DNA of 64,000 nt, from contig NZ_BDBT01000003.1 in the NCBI RefSeq assembly GCF_001613125.1, forward strand, positions 310,001-374,000, written 5' to 3'. Below are positions 9,419-19,396 of the stretch, one piece after another. The DNA comes from Nocardia shimofusensis NBRC 100134. Its GTDB lineage: Bacteria > Actinomycetota > Actinomycetes > Mycobacteriales > Mycobacteriaceae. Made by a program: the position numbers and the translations under genes. The notes beneath the pieces are model-generated. The model had not been told where the DNA came from, ran no database searches, and worked only from the letters and a program-made list of their open reading frames with translations. The first letter of the stretch is position 1; each line of letters opens with the position of its first letter.

Positions 9419-10204
9419 ATGACGACCAGCGAGACTGTCGAATACGTCACCAGCACCGAGGGTGTCCTGCGGATCACGATCGCCACCGCCGCGCACGGCA
9501 CCTCCATGGATTTCGCCGGAATCGACGCGGGCACTGCCGCGCTGCGCGACCGTGATTCCTCCGTCGGCGCGGTGCTGCTGACCGGCACGGGTGCGAACTT
9601 CTGTGCGGGTGGCGACGTACGCGGTTTCGCGGCCGCTCCCGAGCGCGGCGCGCACATCCGCGATCTGGCCACCAGACTGCACGATTTCGTCCGCGAACTC
9701 GACGCCACCACCGTGCCGATCGTCGCGGGCGTGCAGGGCTGGGCAGCGGGTGCGGGCATGAGCCTGGTGCTGGCCGCCGATGTGGCGCTCGGCGCCGCCT
9801 CGACCAAGTTCCGTCCCGCCTACCCCGGTATCGGACTGAGCCCCGACGGCGGGATGTCCTGGACTCTGCCGCGCGTGGTCGGACTCGGCCGAGCGCGCGA
9901 GATCCTGCTCACCGACGCGGTGATCGGCGCCGAGGAAGCCGTGCGACTGGGCATCCTCAGCCGCCTGGTCGACGGGGGCGCCGATGTGCGCGCGGCCGCC
10001 TTCGATCTCGCCCGGTCCCTGGCGAGCGGACCGCGCTCCACCCACGCGAGCATCAAAGCCCTGCTGCGCGACTCGCTGAGCACCTCGCTCGATGCTCAGC
10101 TCGACCGGGAGACCGACGCCATCGCCACCGCCGCCGACAGCCCGACCGGCAGGGAGGGCGTCGACGCCTTCGTCCAGAAGCGCACGCCGGACTACACCTC
10201 CTGA
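9419..10204 (+). CDS. Enoyl-CoA hydratase/isomerase family protein
   Basis: A 261-residue crotonase-fold protein acting on acyl-CoA thioesters. The oxyanion-hole segments are clear: NFCAGGDVRGF and GWAAGAGMSLVLAADV. The region GLSPDGGMSWTLPRVVG carries SPDGG, an arrangement more often seen in delta-isomerase-type members than in classical hydratases, so the exact reaction is open. The start is the ATG at 9419, with AGGGTGGC just upstream; a GTG three codons earlier is less well placed. It is separated from the convergent hydrolase gene by a short hairpin. Confidence 0.86.
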   Translation: MTTSETVEYVTSTEGVLRITIATAAHGTSMDFAGIDAGTAALRDRDSSVGAVLLTGTGANFCAGGDVRGFAAAPERGAHIRDLATRLHDFVRELDATTVPIVAGVQGWAAGAGMSLVLAADVALGAASTKFRPAYPGIGLSPDGGMSWTLPRVVGLGRAREILLTDAVIGAEEAVRLGILSRLVDGGADVRAAAFDLARSLASGPRSTHASIKALLRDSLSTSLDAQLDRETDAIATAADSPTGREGVDAFVQKRTPDYTS

Positions 10205-10220
10205 TCGACACCTGCGAGCC

Positions 10221-10253
10221 CGGAGCACCCACCCGGGCCGGATAGGTGCTCCG
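10221..10253. terminator. Hairpin between convergent crotonase and hydrolase genes
   Basis: CGGAGCACC pairs with GGTGCTCCG across a 15-nt GC-rich loop in the 50-bp gap between the two convergent stop codons. It would serve both directions. Confidence 0.45.
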
Positions 10254-10254
10254 C

Positions 10255-11136
10255 TCAGCGAGCCGACGCCCGCACGAATTCGGCGACCGCGTCGGTGAAG
10301 GCGTCGTTGTCGTCACCGGCGGCGGTGTGCGCGGCATTGCCGATCTCCACGACGTCGGCGTGCGGGACCTGCTCCAGGAATTCCTCGACCGCCTCGGCGC
10401 TGACCACGTCGGACATCTTGCCGCGTACCAACATCACCGGGATCGTCAGGGCACGTGCCGCGGGCTCGAGCAACCGGGCCATGGTGTCGGTGTCGGCATC
10501 GGCGCCACGGCCGGTGATCATGTCCGGATCCCAGTGCCAGTACCAGCGACCGTCACGGTGACGAAGGTTGCGCAGCAGTCCGTCGTTGCTCGCCGGTCGG
10601 GGCCGGTGCGGCATGTACGCGGAGACGGCGTCGGCCGCCTGCTCGACGGTGTCGAAACCCTCGCGGTGCTTGCCGAGGAAGTTCAGCACCCGCTCCACGC
10701 CCTGGGATTCGGGGCGGGTGACGATGTCGACCAGGACGAGCGCGCGGATTCCCGTGCCACGGGGATGCGCGGTGGCCAGCAACCCGGTGATGCCGCCCAT
10801 GCTCGCCCCGACGATCACCGCGCCGTGGTCGGCGGTGGCGCCGAGTTGGTCGAGCACCTCGACGAGATCCTCCACCAGGACCGCGCGGGTGTAGTCGCGG
10901 TCGGGAGCCCATTGGCTGTCGCCGTGGCCGCGAGCGTCGAGAGTGACCACCCGCAGGCCGTCGGCGGCCAGCACCGCGCCGGTCTGTTTCCAGGAGTGCC
11001 TGGTCTGACCACCGCCGTGCAAGAACACGACGAGCGGGCCGTCCTCGGGTCCGAACTGGTCGGCGGCCAGTTCGATCCCGCCCTTGCCGCGCAACCGCAG
11101 CGGCTTCGGCTCGACGAGATACTTCGCATTACTCAC
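10255..11136 (-). CDS. Alpha/beta hydrolase
   Basis: An alpha/beta-hydrolase-fold enzyme of 293 residues; the substrate is unknown. Oxyanion-hole motif LVVFLHGGGQTRHSW, nucleophile elbow GASMGG (Ser in GxSxG), an Asp-containing late strand (VMLVRGKMSDVV) and a catalytic His in IGNAAHTAAGDDN are all present and in order, so the triad looks complete. The chosen start, GTG at 11136 (VSNAKYLVEPKPLRL), fits the family N-terminus; a GTG six codons upstream (11154) is also open. Neither has a strong SD. It is transcribed alone on the minus strand. Confidence 0.82.
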   Translation of the reverse strand: MSNAKYLVEPKPLRLRGKGGIELAADQFGPEDGPLVVFLHGGGQTRHSWKQTGAVLAADGLRVVTLDARGHGDSQWAPDRDYTRAVLVEDLVEVLDQLGATADHGAVIVGASMGGITGLLATAHPRGTGIRALVLVDIVTRPESQGVERVLNFLGKHREGFDTVEQAADAVSAYMPHRPRPASNDGLLRNLRHRDGRWYWHWDPDMITGRGADADTDTMARLLEPAARALTIPVMLVRGKMSDVVSAEAVEEFLEQVPHADVVEIGNAAHTAAGDDNDAFTDAVAEFVRASAR

Positions 11137-11189
11137 GATCCGAGGATCGCACACCAGGAGTGCTTCGTCACAGTGCCCCGACGCGAACG

Positions 11190-11216
11190 CGGGCCGGTGA
11201 CACTGTCACCGGCCCG
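11190..11216 (-). terminator. Terminator of the small secreted-protein gene
   Basis: A perfect 12-bp stem (CGGGCCGGTGAC / GTCACCGGCCCG) with a 3-nt loop sits 24 bp past the stop codon of the 11240-11497 gene. Confidence 0.6.
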
Positions 11217-11239
11217 CGCGAGATTCGTGTTTCAGCTGG

Positions 11240-11497
11240 TCAGCAATCCAGCGGCATGGCGCTGAAGGTGCGCTGGAAGGTGCAGGCGATCTTCGCGTTC
11301 ACCGCGGAAGAGATGGTGGAGGTGCCGGTCGAGGTGAACTCCTCGGCCACCGGCGCGGATTCGACCACCGGCTGCGTGTAGGGCTGCAGCTGCAGCGGCT
11401 CGGCGTTCGCGACGGACGCGCCCCCGGCCAGTGCGCCCGCCAGCGCCAGGGTCGCCAGGGTGCCGCGCAGTCCTGCGCGAACGGTCGTGTGGTGCAT
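11240..11497 (-). CDS. Small secreted protein, function unknown
   Basis: An 85-residue protein with a textbook Sec signal peptide: MHHTTVRAGLRG, then a hydrophobic Ala/Leu core, then a likely cleavage after GGASVANA before EPLQLQPY. The mature part is about 52 residues with exactly two cysteines, one being the last residue, which suggests one disulfide (inference). I do not recognise a family. Small exported proteins of this layout are common in Nocardia and Mycobacterium. The start is supported by TGAGGAG nine bases upstream. It has its own terminator. Confidence 0.75.
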   Translation of the reverse strand: MHHTTVRAGLRGTLATLALAGALAGGASVANAEPLQLQPYTQPVVESAPVAEEFTSTGTSTISSAVNAKIACTFQRTFSAMPLDC

Positions 11498-11614
11498 GGT
11501 GTAGCTCCTCAGTGAATCGTTGCGTGCGATATAACAGGCCCCGGACTGGCCCGGGGCACAGCGGTGGGGATCAGAGCCGGAATCTCGAGGCCGTAACCGT
11601 CGGAGCCGGAATGC

Positions 11615-12298
11615 TCAGGGCAGCCGCCAGTCGACGGGGTCGGCGCCGAGTTCGTCGAGCAGCTCGTTGACCCGGGAGAACGGCCGGGAACCGAAGAAAC
11701 CGCGCGAGGCCGACAGTGGCGAGGGATGCGCCGACTCGATGTAGGGCACCTCGGCCTCGGTCAGCAGCGGCCGCAGCGTGCCCGCGTCGCGGCCCCACAG
11801 GATCGCGACCAGCGGTTCGTCCCTGGCCACGAGGGCGCGGATGGCCTGCTCGGTGACCGCTTCCCAGCCCTTGCCGCGATGGGAGGCGGCCTGCCCCGGG
11901 GCGACGGTGAGCACCCGGTTCAGCAGCAGCACGCCTTGATCCGACCACGGGCTCAGATCCCCGTTGGACGGGGTGGGATGGCCGAGATCCTTGTGCAGTT
12001 CGGTGAAGATGTTGACCAGGCTGCGCGGAATCGGCGAAACATCCGGCGCCACCGAGAAACTCAGGCCCATAGCGTGTCCCGGCGTCGGGTACGGGTCCTG
12101 GCCGACGATCAATACCCGCACGTCGCGGAAAGGACGTTGGAACGCGCGAAGGACATTCTCCCCCGCTGGCAGATATCCCCGTCCGGCGGCATTCTCCGCT
12201 CGGAGGAATTCACCCATGGCCGTGATCCGCTCGGCCACCGGTTCGAGCGCCTGCGCCCAGCCCGGATCGATGATTTCCGACAATGGTTTCGAGCCCAT
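11615..12298 (-). CDS. ung: Uracil-DNA glycosylase
   Basis: Family-1 UDG that removes uracil from DNA at the start of base-excision repair. It has 227 residues, the normal length. The water-activating loop [17 protein letters not shown] contains the catalytic Asp, and [14 protein letters not shown] is the minor-groove leucine loop with the catalytic His. The start ATG gives [14 protein letters not shown]. Its start is only 12 bp after the thiL stop, so thiL and ung form one transcription unit, as in mycobacteria. Confidence 0.97.
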   Translation of the reverse strand: MGSKPLSEIIDPGWAQALEPVAERITAMGEFLRAENAAGRGYLPAGENVLRAFQRPFRDVRVLIVGQDPYPTPGHAMGLSFSVAPDVSPIPRSLVNIFTELHKDLGHPTPSNGDLSPWSDQGVLLLNRVLTVAPGQAASHRGKGWEAVTEQAIRALVARDEPLVAILWGRDAGTLRPLLTEAEVPYIESAHPSPLSASRGFFGSRPFSRVNELLDELGADPVDWRLP

Positions 12299-12309
12299 GA
12301 CCGCACAAC

Positions 12310-13392
12310 CTATCGCGCTTCGTTACCCGGCGCAGCCTCCGCCCCACGGAACGATTCCCAGCCCCCCGCGCCCTGTGGTGTCACACCGTCCACCGTGACG
12401 CCCGCGCCCGCGCCGACCACACCGATCGCGCGCCATCCCGCGGGCAGTCCGACCTCGGCCGGCCAGGCGCCCGCGAAGGCGTGGTCCTCTCCGCCGGCCA
12501 GAACCCACTGCGCCGCATCGGCATTCAGTTCCGCGGCGAGCGGTTCGAGCTCCGGTGCGCGCAATGCGTCCCAATGCACATCGATGGCCACCCCGGAGGC
12601 CGTGGCGAGGTGCCCGAGATCGGCGAGCAGTCCGTCTGAGACATCGGTCAGCGCGTTCGGCCGCGGGCCGGCGCCGACCGGAACGCAGTCGTAGCGCGGC
12701 TGTGGAGCACGGTGTGCGGCGAGCACGTCCTCCAGCACCCGCGCGCGAGCCGGAATACCGTCTGCGGGCGCATCGGGGCGACCGGAAGTAACGGCGCGGT
12801 CGGTGGAAATACCGTGCTCGGTGGACAAGCCGTGCCCGGAGTAATCGGCCCGGTCGAATTCGGCACCCTTCTCGAGTACCGCCAGCCCGGCCGCCGACCA
12901 GCCGAGCGCACCCGCGACCGCGACGACGTCGCCAGGTCGCGCCCCCGAGCGCGTGATCGCGGGCTGTCCGCGCAGGTCTCCGAACGCGGTCACCGAGATC
13001 ACCAGTTGCGGGCTGCGCACCAGGTCACCACCCGCGATCGACGCTCCGGCCCGGCGGGCCTCGGCCCACATCCCGTCGGAGAGCTCATCGATCAGCTCGA
13101 CCGGGGTGTCGGCGGGGCAGCCGAGGGCCACCACGAACGCCGAAGGCACTGCCCCCATCGCGTAGACATCGGCGGCGTTCTGAGCGATGGCTTTGCGGCC
13201 GATATCGCGCGGACCCGACCAATCGAGCCGAAAGTGCCTGTCCTGCACCAGCATGTCGGTGGTGACGACGAAGCGTCCGTCCGGCGCGGCCACCACCGCG
13301 GCGTCGTCACCGGGCCCGAGCAGAACGCCGGCGCTGGGCACGCGCCCGGCGTTGATGCGCTCGATGAGCGCGAACTCCCCCAGTTCGCGCAC
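12310..13392 (-). CDS. thiL: Thiamine-monophosphate kinase
   Basis: Phosphorylates TMP to the cofactor thiamine diphosphate. The ATP- and Mg-binding signatures of the PurM/ThiL fold are present: [50 protein letters not shown] and [15 protein letters not shown] 40-residue Gly/Asp/Pro-rich insertion (starting [19 protein letters not shown]) near residues 190-230 is not in the mycobacterial protein as I recall it. The only standard start, GTG at 13392, lacks an SD. A good purine-rich stretch (GGAAAGGGG) lies further up, before in-frame codons that match the family N-terminus but include no ATG/GTG/TTG. The true start may therefore be upstream. Confidence 0.93.
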   Translation of the reverse strand: MRELGEFALIERINAGRVPSAGVLLGPGDDAAVVAAPDGRFVVTTDMLVQDRHFRLDWSGPRDIGRKAIAQNAADVYAMGAVPSAFVVALGCPADTPVELIDELSDGMWAEARRAGASIAGGDLVRSPQLVISVTAFGDLRGQPAITRSGARPGDVVAVAGALGWSAAGLAVLEKGAEFDRADYSGHGLSTEHGISTDRAVTSGRPDAPADGIPARARVLEDVLAAHRAPQPRYDCVPVGAGPRPNALTDVSDGLLADLGHLATASGVAIDVHWDALRAPELEPLAAELNADAAQWVLAGGEDHAFAGAWPAEVGLPAGWRAIGVVGAGAGVTVDGVTPQGAGGWESFRGAEAAPGNEAR

Positions 13393-13533
13393 CGTTCGCG
13401 GCGTCGCGCTCTCGCTGATGGCCGTGGCCCCTTTCCCGAGGTCGTGCGGGCAGAAGTCGGCACGACGGTACCCTGTTCTGGGCGCTCGACACCACCGAGC
13501 GACCCCGATGGCGCGATCGGAAAGGACCAGGGC

Positions 13534-14196
13534 ATGGCGGCGGATTCGCCGGACGAGGACACCTCACGCACCTCACGCGAGGACACCTCACGCGACGACG
13601 AGAACCGCCCCGACGGCGAGGACCACGCTGCCGACAGCGGAACAATCGAGGACGCCGCCGAGGCCAGATACTCCCCCGGGTTGATCGCGACCGCCGTCGC
13701 GCTCCCCGTCATCCTCGTGGTCGGTGTGCTCGTCGCCGCCGTGATCGCGGGCAATATGCCGGTCGATCGCGAGCCGTTGGCGCTGGGCCCCGTTCCCGCC
13801 CCCGCCGCCGACGGCCCGGCCTGCGCGGCGCTGTTGCCCGCCCTGCCCGACGAGCTCGGCGACTACACCGCGGCCACCCTGGTCGAGCCGGTCCCGCCCG
13901 CGACGAAGGCCTGGCAGCCCGACGGCGAAGGCGAACCGATCGTGCTGCGCTGCGGCCTGGATCGCCCGCTCGAATTCAACCGCGCCGCACCGTTGCAGAT
14001 CGTCAACGATGTGCGCTGGTTCGAGATCCGCGACGACATCGCGGCGGTCAGCACCTGGTTCGCCGTCGATCGCGAGACCTATATCGCGCTGACCATTCCG
14101 GACGGCTCCGGCCCGACCCCGCTGCAAGCGGTCTCCGACGCCGTCACCGCCAGCATCGCCCCGCGCGAGATCGACCCCGGCCCGCTTCCCAACTGA
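13534..14196 (+). CDS. DUF3515 membrane-anchored protein
   Basis: A 220-residue protein. An acidic, low-complexity cytoplasmic N-terminus (about 50 residues with repeated EDTSRT/EDTSRD units) precedes one hydrophobic segment (residues about 52-76, IATAVALPVILVVGVLVAAV). An extracytoplasmic domain follows, with ACAALLPALPDELGDY and a later LRCGLDRP, typical of the actinobacterial DUF3515 family. Its function is not known. The start ATG at 13534 follows AAAGGACCAGGGC; the frame is open much further upstream, but that part antisenses thiL and is spurious. It is divergent from thiL and convergent with ddl, the same place it holds in mycobacteria. Confidence 0.85.
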   Translation: MAADSPDEDTSRTSREDTSRDDENRPDGEDHAADSGTIEDAAEARYSPGLIATAVALPVILVVGVLVAAVIAGNMPVDREPLALGPVPAPAADGPACAALLPALPDELGDYTAATLVEPVPPATKAWQPDGEGEPIVLRCGLDRPLEFNRAAPLQIVNDVRWFEIRDDIAAVSTWFAVDRETYIALTIPDGSGPTPLQAVSDAVTASIAPREIDPGPLPN

Positions 14197-14229
14197 GCAA
14201 CGGGTCTCCCCCTGGCCGGCTCAGGTTTC

Positions 14230-15342
14230 TCAGCGCAGCCCGGTCCCGCGCGCCACGGCGGTCTCGATCAGCGTGGACACCAGGGTGGCGTAGTCCACGC
14301 CCGCCGCTTCCCACATCCGCGGGTACATCGAGATCGAGGTGAACCCGGGCATGGTGTTGATCTCGTTGATCACCGGGCCGTCCTCGGTGACGAAGAAGTC
14401 GACCCGAGCCAGCCCCTGGCAGTCCAGTGCGCGGAACGCCCGGACCGCCATCTGCCGCACCGCGTCGGTGATGTCGTCGTCGAGCTTGGCGGGCACATCG
14501 AATTCACAGACATCGTCGAGGTATTTGGTGTCGAAGTCGTAGAACTGCGGGCCGTCTCCCCCCGGTGTGCCGTCAGGCATCTTGATCTCGGCGACGACAC
14601 TCGCCTCCACCCGCCCGTCCGGAAATTCCAGCACGCCGCACTCGACCTCGCGCCCGACGATGCCCGCTTCCACGATCACCTTCGGATCGTGGTGCCTGGC
14701 CTTGTCGATCGCCGCCTCCAGGCCGCTCCAGTCGTCGACCTTGGTGATGCCGATGGACGAGCCGGCACGCGCGGGCTTGACGAACACCGGCAAACCGAGT
14801 CCCGCACGCTGTTCGTCGGTGAGGGTCGCGGTCCCCGGCCGCAGCACCACCTGCCTGCCGATCGGCAGGCCCTCGGCAGCGAGCAGCTTCTTGGTGAACT
14901 CCTTGTCCATGCCTGCCGCGCTGGCCAGCACGCCGGGTCCGACGTAGGGCACGCCCGCCAGTTCCAGCATGCCCTGGAGGGTGCCGTCCTCGCCGAACGG
15001 TCCGTGCAGGACCGGGAAGACCACGTCGACCGAACCGAGCACCGCGCTCGCGTCGTCGAGCGCGACCAGCGCGCCCGCCCTGGTCGGGTCCGGGGTCAGG
15101 GTGAGCGCGGTGCCGGTGGCGTCCACCGACGGCAGCGCGTCGTGGCTCAGGCCGATCGAGGCGGTGTCTGCGTTCGCCTGGTGCGCCAGCACCCAGCCGC
15201 CGTCGACGGTGATGCCGATCGGGACGGGTTCGTATCTGTCGCGGTCCAGATGTCGCAGCACGCCGGCCGCGGACACGCACGACACCGCGTGCTCGTTGCT
15301 ACGCCCGCCGAACAGCACCGCCACCCTGATCCGGTTCGTCAT
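14230..15342 (-). CDS. ddl: D-alanine--D-alanine ligase
   Basis: Joins two D-Ala residues with ATP for the peptidoglycan stem peptide. It has 370 residues. ATP-grasp and ligase motifs are visible: [33 protein letters not shown], the glycine/serine loop [14 protein letters not shown] and the metal- and substrate-binding [16 protein letters not shown]. The start is ATG 15342 ([13 protein letters not shown]); an in-frame upstream extension is Arg/Cys-rich and not homologous. It lies 55 bp downstream of gpsA on the same strand, so gpsA and ddl are likely co-transcribed. Confidence 0.96.
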   Translation of the reverse strand: MTNRIRVAVLFGGRSNEHAVSCVSAAGVLRHLDRDRYEPVPIGITVDGGWVLAHQANADTASIGLSHDALPSVDATGTALTLTPDPTRAGALVALDDASAVLGSVDVVFPVLHGPFGEDGTLQGMLELAGVPYVGPGVLASAAGMDKEFTKKLLAAEGLPIGRQVVLRPGTATLTDEQRAGLGLPVFVKPARAGSSIGITKVDDWSGLEAAIDKARHHDPKVIVEAGIVGREVECGVLEFPDGRVEASVVAEIKMPDGTPGGDGPQFYDFDTKYLDDVCEFDVPAKLDDDITDAVRQMAVRAFRALDCQGLARVDFFVTEDGPVINEINTMPGFTSISMYPRMWEAAGVDYATLVSTLIETAVARGTGLR

Positions 15343-15397
15343 GCAACGAACCGTACCGGGCGCGCCGGTGCCCGCCGTACCCGCACTTCTGGGGTCA

Positions 15398-16408
15398 CTA
15401 CTCCGGTTTGATGCGTCTGCCGAGCAGGCTGCCGACCGCCTCGCGCACCGAAACTCCCTCGTGGCACACGCGGTGCACCGCATCGGTCAGCGGCATCTCC
15501 ACCCCGTGCGCGGCGGCCAGCGCCCGCACCGATGTGCACGACTTCACACCCTCGGCGACCTGGCCATGGGTGGCCTGCTGCGCGGCCTCCATCGAACCGC
15601 CCGCACCGAGCACATGGCCGAAGGACCGGTTGCGCGACAGCGGCGAGGTGCAGGTTGCGACGAGGTCGCCGACTCCCGCCAGCCCGGCCAGCGTCACCGG
15701 TTCGGCGCCCAGGGTGACCGCGAGCCGGATGATCTCGGCCAGCCCGCGGGTGATGATGCTGGCGATCGAGTTGTCGCCCAGCCCCATGCCCGCCGCGATG
15801 CCGGTGGCCAGCGCGATGACGTTCTTACAGGCGCCGCCGATCTCGCAGCCCACCACATCGGTATTGGTGTAGGGCCGGAAATAGCCGGTATAGCAAGCGC
15901 GTTGCACCGCCTCCGCCCTGGCCGAATCGACGCAGGCGACCACCGTCGCGGCGGGCTGGCCCGCGGCGATCTCCTTGGCGAGATTCGGTCCGGACAGCAC
16001 CGCGATGCGTTCGCGCCCGGCGCCGGTCACCTCGTCGATGACCTCGCTCATCCGCAGCAGCGTGCCGGTCTCGATGCCCTTGGCCAGACTCAGCAACGTG
16101 GCGTCGTGCTCGTCGATCGCGGCGCGCAGCGCCGGCCGCCATGCCGTCAGGTTCGCGCGCAACGATTGCGAGGGCACCGCGAGCACCACCAGTTCCGCGC
16201 CGCGCAACGCGAGTTCGGGGTCGTGCGTGGCGGCGACCTCGGGTAGTCGCACATCGGGCAGGTAGGCGGGGTTGCGATGCTCGGTCGCGAGCGCCTCGGC
16301 GATCTCCGGGCGCCTGGCCCAGATCGTCACTTCCGTTCCCGCGTCGGCCAACACCTTCGCGAACGCGGTGCCCCATGATCCCGCACCAAGTACTGCCGCC
16401 CTCGTCAT
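15398..16408 (-). CDS. gpsA: Glycerol-3-phosphate dehydrogenase [NAD(P)+]
   Basis: Reduces dihydroxyacetone phosphate to sn-glycerol-3-phosphate for phospholipid synthesis. It has 336 residues. The Rossmann motif [17 protein letters not shown] is at the N-terminus, followed by [13 protein letters not shown] and the catalytic-lysine region [23 protein letters not shown], then the C-terminal helical domain. The start is ATG 16408 ([13 protein letters not shown]), where the NAD-binding fold should begin; a 23-codon upstream extension is not conserved. It is divergent from the cofC gene, with only 31 bp between starts. Confidence 0.96.
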   Translation of the reverse strand: MTRAAVLGAGSWGTAFAKVLADAGTEVTIWARRPEIAEALATEHRNPAYLPDVRLPEVAATHDPELALRGAELVVLAVPSQSLRANLTAWRPALRAAIDEHDATLLSLAKGIETGTLLRMSEVIDEVTGAGRERIAVLSGPNLAKEIAAGQPAATVVACVDSARAEAVQRACYTGYFRPYTNTDVVGCEIGGACKNVIALATGIAAGMGLGDNSIASIITRGLAEIIRLAVTLGAEPVTLAGLAGVGDLVATCTSPLSRNRSFGHVLGAGGSMEAAQQATHGQVAEGVKSCTSVRALAAAHGVEMPLTDAVHRVCHEGVSVREAVGSLLGRRIKPE

Positions 16409-16439
16409 CAACCCAATATGCCATGCAAGGATTGGGCCC

Positions 16440-17156
16440 ATGCGTCCGCACGCCGTGCACGCCCTGATCGCGGTCAAGCGTCTCGATCAGGCCAAGAGCC
16501 GCCTCGCCGACCGGTTGCCCGCCCCGCACCGGGCCCGTCTGGTGCTCGCCATGCTCGCCGACACCGTCACCGCCGCCACGGCCGTCCCGCAGATCCACTC
16601 GGTCACCGTGGTCACCCCCGACGCGGCGGTCACCGACCTGGTCGGCGCACTCGGCGCGCACGCCCATCCCGAGCCCGCGGCACCCACGGCCGACGGCCTC
16701 AGCACCGGCGACGGCCTCACCACCGCCGACGGCCTCAATGCCGCGCTCGTCCACGCCGCCGCAGGCCTGCGCGCCGAGCACCACGGCGCCGACCTGCTGG
16801 TCCTGCAGGCCGATCTGCCCGCGTTGCGCCCGGCCGAGCTCGCCGACATGCTGAGTACCGCCCCGCCGCACGGACGCGCCGTGGTCGCAGACCACACCGG
16901 CTCGGGCACCGCCGCTCTGCTGGTACGCGACGGCGGTGAGCTCGCGCCCGCGTTCGGCGTGGATTCGGCGCGACGCCACGTCGCGGGGGGCGCGGTGGAA
17001 CTGACCGGCGATTGGCCCGGCCTGCGATTGGACGTCGACACGGTCGCCGATCTCGAGCTGGTGACCGAGTTGGGCGCGGGTTCGTCCACGCGTGCTGTCC
17101 TCCGCGACATCGGCTGGTCCTGCCGCGTTCACGAACCGGTCCGCCGAGTGTGCTAG
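16440..17156 (+). CDS. cofC: CofC/FbiD guanylyltransferase of coenzyme F420 synthesis
   Basis: Activates a three-carbon phosphate (phosphoenolpyruvate in mycobacterial FbiD, 2-phospholactate in archaeal CofC) with GTP for coenzyme F420. It has 238 residues. The N-terminal nucleotide-binding strand [18 protein letters not shown], the [12 protein letters not shown] strand, [16 protein letters not shown] and the [12 protein letters not shown] segment match the family. An 18-bp unit is repeated three times inside the gene at 16689-16742 just before the conserved DGLNAAL, lengthening that loop. The start is ATG 16440. The gene has the mycobacterial neighbourhood: gpsA on one side, ppk on the other. 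Confidence 0.9.
   Translation: MRPHAVHALIAVKRLDQAKSRLADRLPAPHRARLVLAMLADTVTAATAVPQIHSVTVVTPDAAVTDLVGALGAHAHPEPAAPTADGLSTGDGLTTADGLNAALVHAAAGLRAEHHGADLLVLQADLPALRPAELADMLSTAPPHGRAVVADHTGSGTAALLVRDGGELAPAFGVDSARRHVAGGAVELTGDWPGLRLDVDTVADLELVTELGAGSSTRAVLRDIGWSCRVHEPVRRVC
16689..16742 (+). repeat. Three in-frame 18-bp tandem repeats in cofC
   Basis: Three consecutive 18-bp units, each with the core GACGGCCTC, encode (A/G)DGL(S/T/N)(T/A) three times. Differences between copies are confined to a few positions, which indicates recent slippage. Only the last copy aligns with the conserved DGLNAA of the family. Confidence 0.8.
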
Positions 17157-17230
17157 CGGGTCGCCGTCGCGCGGGTCACGGCACTGTGTTCGTTGCGATG
17201 TCGACGTGCGCGCGGTATCGCCGGTAAGGG

Positions 17231-19396
17231 ATGATCGGTGATGTGAGCCCTACGGAAATCGCCAAGCAGCAGCAGCTGCCAACGCCGCCCCCGGCCGCGA
17301 CGCCTCCCCGATCAGACCAGGCGACACAGCGTTTGCCGCAGGATCGCTACCTCAATCGAGAATTGAGCTGGCTCGACTTCAACGCGCGGGTTCTCGCCCT
17401 GGCCGAGGACGCCTCGCTGCCGCTGCTGGAACGTGCGAAGTTCCTGGCGATCTTCTCCTCGAACCTCGACGAATTCTTCATGGTGCGCGTCGCCGGTCTC
17501 AAGCGGCGCGCCGAGACCGGTCTGTCGGTGCGGTCGGCCGACGGACGCTCACCGAGCGAACAGCTGGCACTGATCGCCGCCCGCACCCAGGAGATCGCCG
17601 CCAGGCACGCGCGGGTGTTCATCGATTCGGTGCTGCCCGCACTCACCGCCGAGGGCATCGACATCATCGGCTGGGACGATCTGGACGCCGAGGAACGCAA
17701 GCGCCAGTCGGCGTACTTCCAGGATCAGGTCTTCCCGGTCCTCACCCCGCTGGCGGTGGATCCGGCGCACCCGTTCCCCTACATCAGCGGCCTGAGCCTG
17801 AACCTGGCGGTCACCGTGAAGGACTCGGTCACCGGCGGCGAGCACTTCGCCCGCGTCAAGGTTCCCGACAATGTCGACCGGTTCGTGCGGGTGCGCCGCA
17901 CGTCCGGCTCCATCGCGGCCTTCCTGCCGATGGAAGCGCTCATCGCCGCGCACCTCGATCAGCTGTTCCCCGGCATGGAAGTGGTCGAGCACCATTCCTT
18001 CCGTATCACCCGCAATGCCGATTTCGAGGTCGACGAGGACCGCGACGAGGATCTGCTGCAGGCGCTCGAACGCGAACTGGCCAGACGCCGCTTCGGTTCC
18101 CCGGTGCGGCTCGAGGTCGCCGACGACATGACCGAGCACATGCTCGATCTGCTGCTGCGCGAACTCGACGTCGATCCGGCCGACGTGATCCAGGTGCCCG
18201 GTCTGCTCGACCTGTCCTGCCTGTGGCAGGTCTACGGCGTGGACCGGCCCCTGCTCAAGGACGCCCCCTACGTGCCCGCGACGCCGCCCGCGTTCGGGGA
18301 GCGCGAGACCCCGCGCAATGTCTTCGCCGCGCTGCGCGAGGGCGATGTGCTGGTGCACCACCCCTACGATTCGTTCTCCACCAGCGTGCAGCGCTTCATC
18401 GAACAGGCAGCCGCCGATCCGCAGGTGCTGGCCATCAAGCAGACGCTGTACCGCACCTCGGGTGACTCCCCCATCGTCAACGCGCTCATCGACGCCGCCG
18501 AGGCGGGCAAGCAGGTCGTCGCGCTGGTGGAGATCAAGGCCCGCTTCGACGAGCAGGCCAACATCAAGTGGGCACGCAAACTCGAACAGGCGGGCGTGCA
18601 CGTGGTCTACGGGCTCATCGGGCTCAAGACCCACTGCAAGACCTGCCTGGTGGTGCGACGCGAGGGCTCCACGATCCGCCGCTACTGCCATATCGGCACC
18701 GGCAACTACAACCCGAAGACCGCGCGCCTGTACGAGGACGTCGGATTGCTCACTGCCGCACCGGAAATCGGCGCGGATCTGACCGATCTGTTCAACTCGC
18801 TGACCGGATATTCGCGAAAGTCGGACTACCGCAATCTGCTGGTTGCCCCGCAAGGGGTCCGCGCAGGCATCATCGAGCGAATCCAGCGCGAGATCGAACT
18901 GGCCCAGCAGGGCGCTGCGGCGCGAATCCGCTTGAAGGCCAACGCGATTGTCGACGAGCAGGTCATCGACGCGTTGTACCGCGCCTCGCAGGCGGGTGTA
19001 CCGGTGCAGATCGTCGTGCGCGGCATCTGCGGCCTCAAGCCGGGCGTGCCGGGCATGAGCGAGAACATCGAAGTGCGATCCATCCTCGGCCGATTCCTCG
19101 AGCACTCGCGGTTGCTGCATTTCCAGGCGCAGGACGAGTTCTGGATCGGCAGCGCCGACATGATGCACCGCAATCTCGACCGGCGGGTGGAGGTCATGGC
19201 GAAGGTGAACGATCCCAAGCTGAAAGAGCAATTGGGACGGGTACTCGATTCCGCCCTCTACCCGACCACCCGATGCTGGGTGCTGCAACCGGACGGCAGC
19301 TGGTCCGCCTCGCCCGGTGACACCGACACCGAGAACGGGCAGGTCCGCGATCACCAGCAGTACATGATGCGACTACGGAGGCCGGAGCAGCCGTGA
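17231..19396 (+). CDS. ppk: Polyphosphate kinase
   Basis: PPK1: reversible transfer of the ATP gamma-phosphate to polyphosphate. It has 721 residues. The N-terminal helical domain begins [18 protein letters not shown] and contains [16 protein letters not shown]. The catalytic PLD-like half has [34 protein letters not shown] and [20 protein letters not shown], the last holding the autophosphorylated histidine. The C-terminal half shows [20 protein letters not shown]. The first ATG is very close to AAGGG; the GTG four codons on (17243) may be the true start. The stop overlaps the mutT1 start by 4 bp, indicating translational coupling. Confidence 0.97.
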   Translation: MIGDVSPTEIAKQQQLPTPPPAATPPRSDQATQRLPQDRYLNRELSWLDFNARVLALAEDASLPLLERAKFLAIFSSNLDEFFMVRVAGLKRRAETGLSVRSADGRSPSEQLALIAARTQEIAARHARVFIDSVLPALTAEGIDIIGWDDLDAEERKRQSAYFQDQVFPVLTPLAVDPAHPFPYISGLSLNLAVTVKDSVTGGEHFARVKVPDNVDRFVRVRRTSGSIAAFLPMEALIAAHLDQLFPGMEVVEHHSFRITRNADFEVDEDRDEDLLQALERELARRRFGSPVRLEVADDMTEHMLDLLLRELDVDPADVIQVPGLLDLSCLWQVYGVDRPLLKDAPYVPATPPAFGERETPRNVFAALREGDVLVHHPYDSFSTSVQRFIEQAAADPQVLAIKQTLYRTSGDSPIVNALIDAAEAGKQVVALVEIKARFDEQANIKWARKLEQAGVHVVYGLIGLKTHCKTCLVVRREGSTIRRYCHIGTGNYNPKTARLYEDVGLLTAAPEIGADLTDLFNSLTGYSRKSDYRNLLVAPQGVRAGIIERIQREIELAQQGAAARIRLKANAIVDEQVIDALYRASQAGVPVQIVVRGICGLKPGVPGMSENIEVRSILGRFLEHSRLLHFQAQDEFWIGSADMMHRNLDRRVEVMAKVNDPKLKEQLGRVLDSALYPTTRCWVLQPDGSWSASPGDTDTENGQVRDHQQYMMRLRRPEQP

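Noticed and set aside
17549..19354. 601-codon minus-strand frame opposite ppk
   Set aside because: Composition is typical of an antisense shadow, while the plus strand encodes a complete polyphosphate kinase with all motifs.
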